DNA of 64,000 nucleotides from Tetrastigma voinierianum (lineage: Eukaryota; Streptophyta; Magnoliopsida; Vitales; Vitaceae). Location of the stretch: assembly GCA_016808115.1 (NCBI GenBank), contig JAEQBH010004557.1, forward strand, positions 335,483-399,482. Reading direction: 5' to 3'. Below the pieces are notes generated by a model that ran no database searches, was not told the origin of the DNA, and saw only the letters and a list, made by a program, of their open reading frames with translations. Below are positions 11,655 to 22,989 of the stretch, piece by piece (position 1 is the stretch's first letter; each line of letters begins with the position of its first letter). Both the position numbers and the translations under genes were made by a program.

Positions 11655-12410
11655 AAGTTTCATGGCATGTCACAAAGGATTAGATATTAGTCCTCGTGAT
11701 AACGCTCACTACCTCTGTATAGGTGTTTTGATCCATCATCATCACAGAAGAGGAAATGTGGTATATCTTGGATCACCTTGTCAGAAGGGTTCTCCCAATG
11801 GCAAAGGACTAAAAATCTATCTAAACCCGACATCGATCTACCGGGCTGAGTCCACCCCTCCAAGTGTGGTCCTCCCCGAAGGAAGGTCTCTCGGGCCCCA
11901 GATAATTCGTGACGCCAGAAAACCTTTCAATGGAGTTGAGAACCTGCTCACTCAGATCTTTCTATCGATAGAGAATTTCATTAAAATCACCGCCGACGCA
12001 CGCGATCTTCCCAAAGGCTTCATCAACCAAGCTCTTCCTAAAGGATTCTCAAGTTCTTTTCTCAACCGGCCATACACCCGAAAGCCTATCAAACCCATCT
12101 TCATCCATTCTAAACAAGAACGAGACAGAGAATCTACCAAACCATTTAATCCACCGTCGCTGACCATAGAATCCACCCAGTTGATGACTATTATCCCAAG
12201 CGAGAAGAATACTACGGACCCTCGCGTTCTGTTGCTATCCGGTTAACAGAGCCCTCCCGGCTGCGCACCATATGTTCCATCTCTTGGACCTTAGTTTCTT
12301 GTAAAGAAATAAACCCGGGTCATGTGACACCCAAAGTTCTTGATCACCTTTCCTTTGCATTAAAGTTATTCCAGCCCTACAACATTCCAAGATAGAATTT
12401 TAATCTTCAT
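11655..12410 (-). pseudogene. L1-type LINE ORF2, endonuclease domain only (LINE 1)
   Basis: Reading leftward from ATG at 12410-12408 gives MKIKILSWNVVGL, the standard start of a plant L1 ORF2 endonuclease (usually SWNVRGL). After frameshifts come QETKVQEM-like wording, then FSVSFLFRMDEDGF with SGV (about 12075-12130). The catalytic phrase VGGDFNEIL follows at 11971-11997, then RDLPS and SGLDRFLV at about 11840-11905, corresponding to RDLPLQGG and SRLDRFL. The enzyme nicks target DNA to prime reverse transcription. The frame stops near 11655, and no RT follows because the Athila LTR begins there. A 194-codon plus-strand frame over the same bases (11662-12246) is an antisense shadow. Confidence 0.75.
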
Positions 12411-12429
12411 TTTAACTTTAACTGTAGGT

Positions 12430-13400
12430 TCCCCCTATCCCTTCCCCCTCCTTTGTTTGTCTTATTCCCATTATAATTAATAGTGCTCCTCAGTCTTCTT
12501 AATTCCCGCTAGCTTTTTGAGACTGTCAAGTTTCCCTTCTCCTTGCCGATTTTTTTCGAAGCCACTAAATTTCTTAGTAATTCAAAAATCTTCTTTTTCA
12601 AACACTACTAGGGGATCCACAAATCATGATTTAGCCAGAAGCGACTACTTTCCAAACTCTGCGTAAGTCCAGTTCTCTGATGACTTGTTTTTGTGCCTCG
12701 CCTTTCTTTTACGGCGGCCAGCTTCACTGGCTCTCCCACAAAATCGATTATCGCTCCAGGAACACTCCAAACCACATTCCCTCTCACACATGGTAGCCAC
12801 CGCTAAGTGGTTGATCTATCATAGAAATACTACCCCGGACTGAAAAATCCCCTAGTAGCAGGGCTGGGTAAAAACTCAAGAGGAGTAGAGGTGTTGTACG
12901 TAGAGAGGTTGTCACTGTACTTGTTCATATAGTCGTTGTCGTCTTCCTGAACTAGATCCTCCACCCAAAAGCTCGTCTTCTTCCCATGAGTGTCTTCATG
13001 AACTTACCCCTCTGTCAGGCATTTAAGGTATTAGGAATGGGACTTTTTGTCTGAGAGGCAAGAAAACAAACCCAGAAACGGAGCCACTGTCTGACCCGAC
13101 CCCATTCGTATCACGGGCCTTGAAGACCCTGAGCAGAGAAGGGCTGGCCCGTGAAGAGGAGGCTGATGGTGGAAACTAGGCTTAGGTCCACGGAGTAGTC
13201 GGACCCCCAGACCCACTAGCCAACCCGGACCCGGACGGGACCCAACTCGATCGAGTCAAGGCGGGCAGACCCTCGGTCCCACCCGCTAACGGGCCCGAGC
13301 CCGAGTTATCTTCTGCAGGTTTGGATTGGGTTACCCACGCTCGCAGAGGCCGGGACCGGGATCCCTTCGGCCCTTCCCCCGTCTTTCTTTGGTCTCACGG
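12430..13400 (-). pseudogene. Probable ORF1 remnant of LINE 1
   Basis: Upstream (to the right) of the minus-strand ORF2, this more GC-rich stretch holds scattered minus-strand frames such as 13216-13031 (61 codons, rich in G, P, S and L). The last part before ORF2 reads as a basic segment (RKRKARHKNKS, about 12640-12700), which fits the basic end of plant L1 ORF1. I cannot see the DUF4283 or zinc-knuckle motifs. The call depends on position relative to the ORF2 start. Confidence 0.35.
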
Positions 13401-14543
13401 CTCCTCCTATGGTGGCGTGTCTTCCTTTCTTACAGAGCCCTGACTCGTTGTTTGTCTCCTCTAAAGTATTAGGAGCGGTTGAGTGCTATCCCAAATTTGG
13501 TTTTATACGAGATAGATTACGTTGGACAAGTCTTCAGACAACGAGTACACTCTCTTTGCAACTTCTCTAAGGAAGAGTCATCTTCTTCACTTTGCTCCCA
13601 AATTCTACAGGATGGCGGGGTTTCTCTCGGAACCTTACGCGGAGATGAAATAGGTCCACGAGCTTCCAGAAGCTTCCGCTTTTCTTATGGAAGCTTCCTT
13701 TTGTGTCGCCAAAGGTTCTTCTCTCATCTCTGCTCAATCCCCACTTTGTATTGTTATCCTTGCTTCGTCTTGGTGTTTGTGTTGGGATCATCTCTTAAAA
13801 GCCCCTTTCTTCGACCTCAATCGCTTTGCTCTCTGAGGGCGCATACTTGGTTGGGTTCGTCATGTCGCCCCATTTTTCGCAGCATGGCATCCCCTTACGG
13901 CTTTGCCTTGACACGAGAGTGCCTGGCTATGCGAGACCCTAACGGTTGCTCCACACAAGCTTGATGAACTTTGGCCCTCGGAGGCTCCTTGGAGCCAGGG
14001 CATGGTTTTGGCCCACCCACACACTCAAGGTAAGGCCCACTGGACTTCCTCACGTGTCCCCATGCGGGCTTTAGCTCCTCCTACTTTAAACCTCAAGTTG
14101 TTTTTGAATTTCAAAACCCATCGTAGCACAGCTTTAGATCTTTCGGCTTCTTATAGTGAGACAAACCATCTTGGCAATGGCACAGGTTCCCAAAGAGCGA
14201 TGACCCCACGTGTCTCTCTATAACTGAAGAGAGGTGTGTCCACACATTTCAGCTTATTCGATTCTGATCCATTCAGCATGCCACTATATCTTCCTCCAGC
14301 GCAGGGTTCGTCAGACTCCTAATATTCTATTTAGCCGAGGATATACCTCGTACCATTGGGTTGGATCTTCCACCATATTAGAGTTCTGTTTTGGCCCTAT
14401 AGTAAATTGACCAAAGAAACTCTAGTGTTCATTTTTTGTTTATAATTCTTGCCTAAAAGAAGATCTGTTTTAAGGTTGTTTCTTCATCAGTATACTGGCT
14501 TCTCCACGGCTATCTCCCACTTTTTAAGTTCATACGTCACGGA
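13400..14543. other. Unassigned GC-richer stretch between LINE 1 and LTR A1
   Basis: It contains a plus-strand frame 13479-13964 (161 codons) and a minus-strand frame 13791-13567, neither of which I recognise. It may be the 5' end of LINE 1 or another worn element. A repeated word GAAGCTTCC occurs three times near 13668-13700. Nothing else can be supported. Confidence 0.3.
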
Positions 14544-17500
14544 TGTAACATCCCGAGTATACCTGCAGTTTCGGATTTGTTTAGGGTGTATTAAAAGCTA
14601 AATGAGAATTTTAGAATCAAAAAACGAGAGACGGAATTAATAAGCTAAAGCTAAGAGGAGTAATATGCAATTTTTGCCAAAGACTTAAGTGTCATAAAGA
14701 TTAAGATGGGATGCCAAAATAGAAATTTAATAAGTTATATGGGAATAAGGCAAATAGAAAGTTGGAATAGAAATAGAAGAGAATAAAGGGCTTAAAGTGC
14801 AAAAATGAAGTTAAAACAAAAAAATGGGTTTTTCTTGTCTTGTGGCATGGCCTTAGCACAAACATATGGGATTTAAACCAGAATTGATCTCAAATGAGAG
14901 AAAACCGTGAGAGAGAGGGAGAGGAAAAGATGAGAAGAAGAGGAGAGAGGAGAGAGGAAGAAGAGAAGAAGAGAGAGGAAGGAGGAGCTTGAGATCAAAG
15001 GTATGGAACTTTGGAATTTGCCTTGGATCACATGGAACTTTAAGGCTTGGTATGGTTACAATAGCTTATCTCTTAAAACTAGGGTTTTGATAGGGTAGCA
15101 TCCAAACTGTGGATTCTTAAAATAGGATTAGGTAAGAGCTTCCCGTATGATACGACATAATCATAGAATTCCCCTTTTAGATTCGGATTCATGGGTTAAA
15201 TGTCTGGCTAAGTGAGCTGGGTTTGCGATAAACCCAGCAAATCCTTGAGTTTGACTTGAGTATGGGTTGTGACCATATTGGGGATTGTGTTGAGGGAAAT
15301 TCATGGGAAGATTTTTACTTTGAAGAAATATATGTAATTGAAGGGTTGGTAGAAAAGTGATCATAAGATGGAATTTGAAAGTGGTCTTGAAGTGTTTATG
15401 AGGTATACTGGGGGTTAGGTTGGGGTTGAAACTTATGAAAAAAAAAGGAGAAAAGACACACATTACACGGGCATTCCAGTCATGTCTGGTACACTTAGGG
15501 ATCTTTGGTACACACTGCTCCTCTGTTCTAGAAATAGACATCATATGGAAATAGACATCGTCAAATTATGACTGCAAGTGGCCCTGAAATATCCGCAAGT
15601 GGGACCGTATACCAAACCAAATTAAGTTTCGGTGTTGAACATAGAAAAGTCAGGGATTGTTTGAGACCGTAACTTGAGTTCAGTGCTCAGTGGGTGATTT
15701 CGATTCGAATAGAACCCTTAGCACCTTAGATTTAAATGAGTTTAAGGACATAGTGTCAAAATATGAAGTTAAGACCCCGTAAAAATGAGTAATACAAACT
15801 GTCACTAGAAAAATCGGTAAAATGAATAGTTGGCATGAAATTGCCATAACTTTAGTTTGGATGATCCGATTGGATTGATTCCAATTCCTAAGTTAAATAG
15901 ATTCATAGAGGAATAAGAATATATGAATGAAGGTGTGATTCATACATCATACACTTCATAGTATAGCAAGTACTATATGTAATAACCATGAAACAAGAAA
16001 AATACTTAGAAATAATATGTATAGATATGTTCATAAACATGAATATGATAACCAATATAGGATATTTCATAAGATATGATAGGTATAAGTCACTAAGAGA
16101 TGATAAAGATATATGATAGAGATATGTCATAAGGAAAATACGATAGTCTAAAAATTGCACACAATTGATAGGCACATATGAATATAAGATTATTATCTTT
16201 GTGAACATATAGCATTTATCATCATAACGAATGGATGGAACATATGATAGAAATATAGAAGTATATGAATAGATATAAAGACATGACAGGAATATATGAT
16301 AGACACTTACGAAAAGGAATAGATGGAACATGCTAGAGGAACACATAGAGGTAGAAAGGCATAAATGATAAGAACAATGGAGATAAGTAAAGATGACAAA
16401 GCATGGGAATGAGAACAATTGCATAAATGATAAGTACATATGAAAATGTGAATGAGTAAGAAAAGCTTCTACATATTGGAATAACAAAGTACGAATAGTT
16501 AAATCATGATAGAAATGTATAAATGATATAAAGAGATATGACTATATGTAATATACTTAGATATATGAGAGGCAGGAATATGAGGCTACGAAGGAGATAT
16601 ATGAGAATTAATCACAGATAAAATGCTTGATAGTATATATGCATAAGCAAATGATAACAATAATTTATTCATACTTATGAGATATGTACAGAAAATGTAA
16701 TAAACTATGATTATGCCTTAGGACACAGTAGGGAATGGAATGAGCATGCCTATAGGGGAAGATCGATTCTTTGCGGCATATTTATGAAACGAATGCTCGA
16801 GGCCGTTTGGTGCGGTAGCGCCGATCTCGTTTGGATCGGGTGGCGCCCGCCAGAGTCACCGCAATAGGCGAGATCGCGCGCAAATGCGGTGATAGTACCT
16901 TGGTACCCGATGGCATATGACATAGGTCAGCGTACGTGCGGTGATGATACCTTCGGGTATTAGCGAAGCGAGAGATCGCGCGCAAATGCGTTGATAGTAC
17001 CTTCGGTACACATAGTTTCCGTGTCAGCTTCTAAGGTATTCTTGAGACATGAAACCAAAAGGAAATAATGTATAGAAGATATGACCTGATATATAGAAGC
17101 ATGGCTACGCTATGCGATGAGCTCTGAACAATTACAAGAACAAGTAGTACGGTATAAATTGATATACAATAAGTATATGAACAAGAAAAGTAATAAAAGT
17201 ATCACGAAAACCTGAAGTATAGGATAGATAGAATAAGAAAGTACAAGTCAGCATATAGTATACAGAATAGTCTGAGGATAACAGGGATATGAAGAGAATT
17301 ACAAGATGAACACCTATAATAGGAAAGTATGCAATAGTACAAGTATGAAAGTGAAGAATCTATGATAAATCATAGAGTAGAAAGATGAAAAGACATAGAA
17401 ATTTAGAGACATGGTAGCATGTAACCAGCCAAGAGGCAAGAACATTGAAAAGACGCATAACAAGCGTGAAAGATGAACCGCAAGGGACCAAGTATAGGAA

Positions 17501-18130
17501 TATGTAAAAAGTACTCAAATAGGAATACATAAAAGTATAAATAAAGGAGATGCTAAAGACATAGGGTATGTAATAGAAAAGATTGACATCACGATAGGAA
17601 TATCAGATGATAAAGAATTACGTTATAAAAAATGTTTAGATATATATAATGCATATGTATAAGCTTGTGGCTTGATCGCGCCATTGGTGGTTGTCATGCT
17701 TATGTTCCCACTAAGCGTAAAGCAGCACGGTGTTCAATAGTGTAGGTACGAAGCGAGAAGACAAGGATAGAGGGCGGGACATTTGCGTGTAAAAGCGAGG
17801 CTGACTCAGAGATAGGTACTCACTTGTGACGCTTCCCGCGATCTCGATGTTTTGTAATAAGAAATTTTAAATGTATAAGTAAAGGGACCACTGTATATAT
17901 GTGTATAGATTGTGAAAGGACACCCTCAGTTAGTGGATTCTTTTGTATATATATCAAATAGTTTTGTTAATGTCTGAAATTGTTTGTATGCAGCGAATGC
18001 TGGTCTGACTCGAAAACGGGGTCAATGAGTCCCGATCTGAGTATATAGTATGGGCAAGATAGTCTCGCGCCGGACTTGGTGGGATCGCCATCAGGTCGGG
18101 CGGGATCCCGGAGGCCGGCCAGCGGATGCA
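14544..18130 (+). repeat. LTR of family A, copy A1
   Basis: It begins TGTAACATCCCGAG, the usual TGTAAC start of Ty3/gypsy LTRs. It aligns by eye with LTR copies A2 (plus) and A3 (minus). For example, the phrase around 15843-15915 (GCCATAACTT, then GATGATCCGATT-GATTGATTCCAATTCC, then a TAGA-TCATAG-G-ATAA phrase) recurs at 24352-24425. A purine run of GAGA/GGAG type lies at 14895-14995. A GC-rich repeat segment (16790-17015) interrupts an AT-rich body. The right end near 18130 is uncertain. No internal coding region follows it, so it may be solo. Confidence 0.6.
16787..17015. repeat. GC-rich segment with a 102-bp-spaced direct repeat inside LTR A1
   Basis: The phrase GAGATCGCGCGCAAATGCG starts at 16870 and again at 16972, and each copy is followed by a TGATAGTACCTT-GGTAC stretch. 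A third, weaker copy of TGCGGTGATGATACCTTCGG lies between them at about 16936. The segment is clearly richer in G, C and CpG than its AT-rich surroundings. Confidence 0.6.
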
Positions 18131-19305
18131 AGGGAAGACCTACCACTCTAATCCAGGCTTCTAATTCTTGGCTTTTCTTCTAAGTGAAGAACTGTTGTGA
18201 GGATCACCATTCCCGGTATCGCCACCCACCCCAAAGATCTACCTGCTTCCATTCTCCAGAGACCAGGTTTCCTCGACCAATTAGAAAACCATAAAGGAAT
18301 AGATTTATGCTTTAGAGGGTGAAAAAAATGCGCCAGCCGACCTCAAGAGCCTTTTGTTTAGGCTTCACCTACATCAATATGAACAAATTCTTGGTTTGAC
18401 TTGGCACCCACCACTCCATGTTTAACAGCCCAGGTCCCTTACCCAAAAGAATACACTCGCTAATATCTGCCAGACCAGATCGTGTCTGCTTTATTCTTCC
18501 GCGGGTGGATTATTTCGCTAATGATTTATTTTGGGTTAACCCACACCACCCTGCCTTCCTCCCTTGTGTTTCTCTACACACCAGGAGATGTCTTTGCTGG
18601 TTTTTCTTTTTCTTCCTTTGTCCTCCTTATGTTCCCACGTAGCTTTGGAAACTTCAACACACAACAAAATCACGCATTTATCCAAAGCTGTTTCCTTCAG
18701 GAAAAGGAACAATCGTACCTTATTTCATCTGAATCTGCACCATGAAACGAATAAAACGCATGTGATCATTTTTCCTTAACTGGGGCGTACCTCCTTCCAT
18801 TCTCACTTCCATTCCAAACCTTCACTATTCTTATCTGCTTCATTTTCAAGATTCCAATGCTCTTGAAGTAAAATTCTTGCCCCCCTTCTTCATATTCAAA
18901 GCGAATCCGAAACTCAGGTCCATCTCGCCTTTACGCTATCAAGCCACCTTAATAACCTTTTTGCCTTCCCCATACCTTTATCTAAAGATTTGGAATGAAG
19001 GGAGGAGCAAATGTCTCCATATAGGAGCAAAACCATTTCATTTTGAAGTCATCCAGTTTTATGAATATATTTGCATGAATCTTCTTTTCACGACCTTAAG
19101 CGAGTGCTCATCCCGGAACAAAATTCATATTTCACATTATAAGCAAGCTGACCAGTGGCGCTCACAATTTCAAATATCAACTGTGAACATAAAAAGAAAA
19201 TTATAAAAAGCTATTTTCCTTTGTGCATTACAAAGGGTAGGGTCAAATCAAATATAAATAGAACGAAGGGCACTTAAAGAACTTTTGGATAAACCTCTAA
19301 TATAA
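18130..19305. other. No recognisable gene; short T/C-rich frames
   Basis: Overlapping short plus-strand frames lie at 18418-18779, with a further one at 18877-19206. They are hydrophobic and T/C-rich and carry no motif that I recognise. They look like chance frames in pyrimidine-rich DNA. The start may be the leader of the element that owned LTR A1. Confidence 0.35.
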
Positions 19306-19688
19306 TAACTATAGCGGCGCCCTGAAGCCGGATCCGTTGAGCAACCGTCGACATGAGAAGACTCGTGGATATGGTAACTAAACACCGCACCAAGTATCCA
19401 CTTTTTTTTTAGGACTCATGATTTGCGAAAATCGGACATAGTCTCCTTTGTACTGAGCTCTACCCAATACAATCTGCTACAAAAGCTTCATGGCTTTGCT
19501 TGCTAATATAATATGATGACCTCGCTAGGTCCGATTATGAGTGAAAGTGCTTTAACCGGACCCGCACATCCCTTTACATAATATCTGAGACTAATTACCA
19601 TAGTCCTCAAGGGAGTTTCCCCACAATTACAACACTCTTACAAATATTACAAATCGAAACAATGTTGTTTCCAAATTATTTTTACAAA
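19305..19688 (-). repeat. Inverted fragment of the 3' end of LTR family B
   Basis: The reverse complement of 19310-19688 aligns with the last 400 bases of LTR B2 (about 40085-40479). It shares TTTGTAATATTTGTAAGAGTG, then GGACTATG-TAATTAGTC, GGTTAA-GCACTTTCACTCATAAT and a GAGGTCAT-TATTATATT phrase. It therefore lies in opposite orientation and directly against the truncated start of LTR B1. Confidence 0.65.
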
Positions 19689-19689
19689 A

Positions 19690-22175
19690 TGGACACAGAA
19701 GAATGAGTGTGGACACATGTGCGATGTGGGCCCATGTCTCTGTGGCACAATTAAGTTGAAGCAGGTTAAAAGTAGAGATTAGGGGCGGGAAAATAGGTGA
19801 AATTCTGTTGGAGAAAACGTTAGAGAGAGAGGGAAGAAACCGGCTTCCATATCTGAGTCTGAAGAATCGGTTGATTGCATGGGTCCAGTGGGACTGAGAA
19901 CAGGTTCGCATCTACTAGCAGAGTCACTACATTGAACACCCGAAATCATGAATTTCAGCAGAAAATTTAAAAAACAAGAGTTTTGGGAAGTAAGGTTTAG
20001 CGGGTTTAGATGTCTACGGGACTTCTAAAGTTTTTTCTGCACTCAAGAGGTGAGGGGATTCAATACCTACTTTGGTTCATTTTCCATTCTAAGATATTAG
20101 TTAAGTTTAAATACGCCAAAAAGTGTTGGCCGTTTTACCTAAAGGGTGGTTGGAGAAAATAATAGATTCAGAGACCATTCCATGTTTGGGCCGCTATAGT
20201 GTCAGGATTTTGGGGCTGATTTTTGATTAAAATGGAGAATTTGGACCTAGCATCATGGAAATTATGTTGTCGGCTAGACTTGATGTCAAGCTTTTTGGTA
20301 AATCAGCCAATTAGACCTCCCTATAACCAGTTATAGTCGCAGTTTTCGAGGGACTACCATGGCCCCTTGTTTTTGGCCTAACCTGTACTATCTACAGATT
20401 TTGGGGTGATTTTTCGATTAGGAAAAAGTGAGAATTTGGCCTAGTATCCATCAAGGAAATTGTAACTCAATCTGATAACTTTATGTTGAAAAAGCTTTGA
20501 ATTAGATGATGGATGTGCTATAACTCAAGTTATGATGCATTTTAAGGCTGCTCACTGACTTAGGCTAATTTAATGATTCCCCAGTAATCCAAGATTTTGC
20601 TTTACAATTGGTATATGATTTGTAGTATATCATTGCCAGATTAATTACAGATATGCGGACTTTGAAATTATTATTGTGGAGATCAAATACGTGTGTTCTA
20701 ATGGTTTGACGCAATGTGTTTGTGTATGAACAAGGTCATTGCATGAAGCGGTTCAATAGTATTTGTGGACATGGTGTCACAATTAAGCCTAGAGTATAAT
20801 GTAAGTCATTGCTTGATTGGTAATGACTTGGGATATTAATATATAATATTATTAATATAATATGTTGGCATCATAAATGCGTACATGCGTTTCTTTGGAA
20901 ATTATATGTTAATTATTGATATATGAAGTTGATTCAAATGATGCATGTGTATTATGCATGGTTTAAAATGTCCATATAGCACTCTATATCATATATATGG
21001 CATGGTATAGGCATGGAATAGCACTATGGCCAACTTTATATGCCGGGCACATCGCATTAATGGGTGCATGTACATGAGTGTAATCATTCATCATTCTTGG
21101 TGGTGGGTGGTGAGCTCAGGTACTTTGGACTCAGGTCAGAGTCTCTGGGTGCATTCATAGCTTTGAATAAAGTTGTTTATCGAGAAGACTGTCAATGCTT
21201 TTGATTAAGCGGTTTATTAGAGGCTTGTCGTGCTTTTGGAATAAGATATTTATCGAAGAAGCATTCAATGCTTTTGAATAGTTATTTATCGGAGGGTGTC
21301 GATGGCTGAATAAAGTGGTTTATCGGAGAATGTCAGTGAGGTTTTCAAAACAAAAGCTTTTTGTTTTGGATAAAGGGTCATTCGGAGTTACAGCGACAAG
21401 TTTTTATGCCCAGCAGCGTGGCAGAGGAGAGAGGAGAGAGAGAGAGTGTGAAGTCGGGGTGAGAGACTAAGTGTTAAAGGCATGGTGGTGACAGCTGGAA
21501 TTCTGTGGCATGTAGCATTCATAAAGTAGAAACACTTCCACTTGAAATGTTTGATTGACAATGGGCATGGCATTGCATGTGCGCTTAGAATCAGGAGTAG
21601 CCCACATAAGTTTACCTCTTGGGCATTGCTCACCCCATCATTGAACCCCCGCTTTAAGGTACATGGAGTATGCGGTGGACAACATCACGCACTCCGAAGG
21701 AAGCTAGGTTAACGAAGAAAGTGGTTGTGGCTTGTAATTAATTTTTTGAAAGAACTGGAACAAACTAGTTCTTGTATTTTGGCGTGTAAGGGTGGCGTAA
21801 AAAAACACTTTGGAGGAACAACGCCCTTTGCTCGACTTTGTAATGTTTATGCAGGTAAGTGCGATTGACTCTTCGAGGACTGGCGTGATGATCTGCCATC
21901 ATTATGGTGTGGATGAGTGGGCGGGTTAGGCGCTGCGCTCTGGTGGACTATTAGGGAGTCATTGTATTATATTGAACATAACGCTCCGGGTTTTATGTAT
22001 AGATTTATAGTATTTTTGAGGCTGGCTTAAAAATGCGAAAGACTTTGTCCCATTTTAGTTAAATCATGGGTCAGAGAGAAAAGAGACACAGGATGAACCA
22101 ATGTGGGGAGTTAACTTTGACCATCATGTTGAGTCTTCCGGGACAGACTGAACATAATGGAATGTCATAACAGCA
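19690..22175 (+). repeat. LTR of family B, copy B1 (5'-truncated)
   Basis: It aligns in the same orientation with LTR B2. The left part matches 29490-30425 (GCGATGTGGG-CCATGTCTC near 19717 and 29512; GAGAATTTGGAC-TAGCATC near 20240 and 30000). The right part matches 38992-40479 (GTGGACATGGTG-CACAATTAAGC near 20764 and 39098). The first 300 bases or so of the LTR are absent. The right end near 22172 is followed by CCTGGTATAAGTG, possibly a worn primer binding site. Confidence 0.7.
21160..21345 (+). repeat. Minisatellite of about 46-bp units inside LTR B1
   Basis: About four imperfect units of the form CAATGCTTTTGAATAAAG, then GGTTTATCGGAGA and TGT. The same array is present in LTR B2, so it was part of the family before these copies separated. 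Confidence 0.6.
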
Positions 22176-22177
22176 CC

Positions 22178-22190
22178 TGGTATAAGTGAT
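22178..22190 (+). other. Possible worn tRNA-Met primer binding site after LTR B1
   Basis: CCTGGTATAAGTG follows the probable end of LTR B1. It matches TGGTAT of the initiator-tRNA primer site TGGTATCAGAGC, with changes after that. The support is weak but the position is right. Confidence 0.3.
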
Positions 22191-22985
22191 ATTCATGATG
22201 ACCGGAAGGTGAACAGGACACAGGGTTCGGTCTACGCGTCTTCTTTTTTAATCATTTCGAATAAATCAAATATAATTACTTTTTTAAGCACATTTCAAAT
22301 ACTGTGAAAAATATATGTGCAATACTGCTTTAACATAAAGGGGCGCATCGTGATCACAAAATTCTTTTTCATTCGTGTGAAACATTCCGTGCCGTTGTTC
22401 CATTTTTCACACTTATACAATTCGGCATTATTAATTAGTTTTAATATCAAATATTATAAACATATTAGAACTAATTTACTGTAATAGTGTTTTGCTTCAA
22501 ATAATTTAAATAATTTCATGTATGCATGTGATGGAGCTTTGCTTATCCTCTGTGTAGCTTTGGCGATGACTAGTCTGGTACGGTCTACGTCTTATTTGTA
22601 TTCCTCGGTACCCTCTTATGGCAATGAAACAACGCACTAAACATTTTCATGTAGTGGTTCTATGATACTATCTTCCACATTTGGTTAAGTCAAAATCATC
22701 CGATTTTTCTAAAAACCATGCTTTTAAAATCAATGCAAATGCAATATATATTCATTTCATTACATTTCATTCAAGTTAAGTGATCATTTCAAATACTGCA
22801 ATTTCCGCTATACATGACCAAATCATTTAAAACCTGAAATCATCGTTCACAAATATTAACATCATTTTGTCCTTGCGAATTTAACTATGTTTTTCGATTG
22901 CATAGATAACAGGAATCACCGACACGTTCCTTTAGTTTGTTGGTATGACGATGTGTATAAGGTTTATAACATCGTGCGTGCGCTG
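22190..22985. other. AT-rich spacer between LTR B1 and LTR A2
   Basis: There are no coding motifs. The stretch 22540-22630 contains GTAC-rich words that in reverse complement resemble the GC-rich part of LTR A1 (GGTACCGAGGAATAC against GGTACCCGATGGCATA). Part of it may therefore be a minus-strand family A LTR fragment. I could not confirm a full alignment. Confidence 0.3.
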
Positions 22986-22989
22986 AAAA

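Noticed and set aside
11662..12246. 194-codon plus-strand open frame, among the longest in the window
   Set aside because: The minus strand of the same bases carries recognisable L1 endonuclease motifs (VGGDFNEIL, GLDRFLV), so the plus frame is an antisense shadow.
13479..13964. 161-codon plus-strand frame
   Set aside because: No family recognised and no matching signal nearby; it may be part of a worn LINE. Not called as a gene.
15903..16487. 194-codon minus-strand frame rich in Y, S, F and I
   Set aside because: It lies in the AT-rich body of LTR A1, has repeat-like TATGA/CATA content and no motif; it looks like a chance frame.
16870..17010. Direct repeats in LTR A1 considered as CRISPR-like
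   Set aside because: Only two good copies, in a eukaryotic LTR, without spacer regularity.
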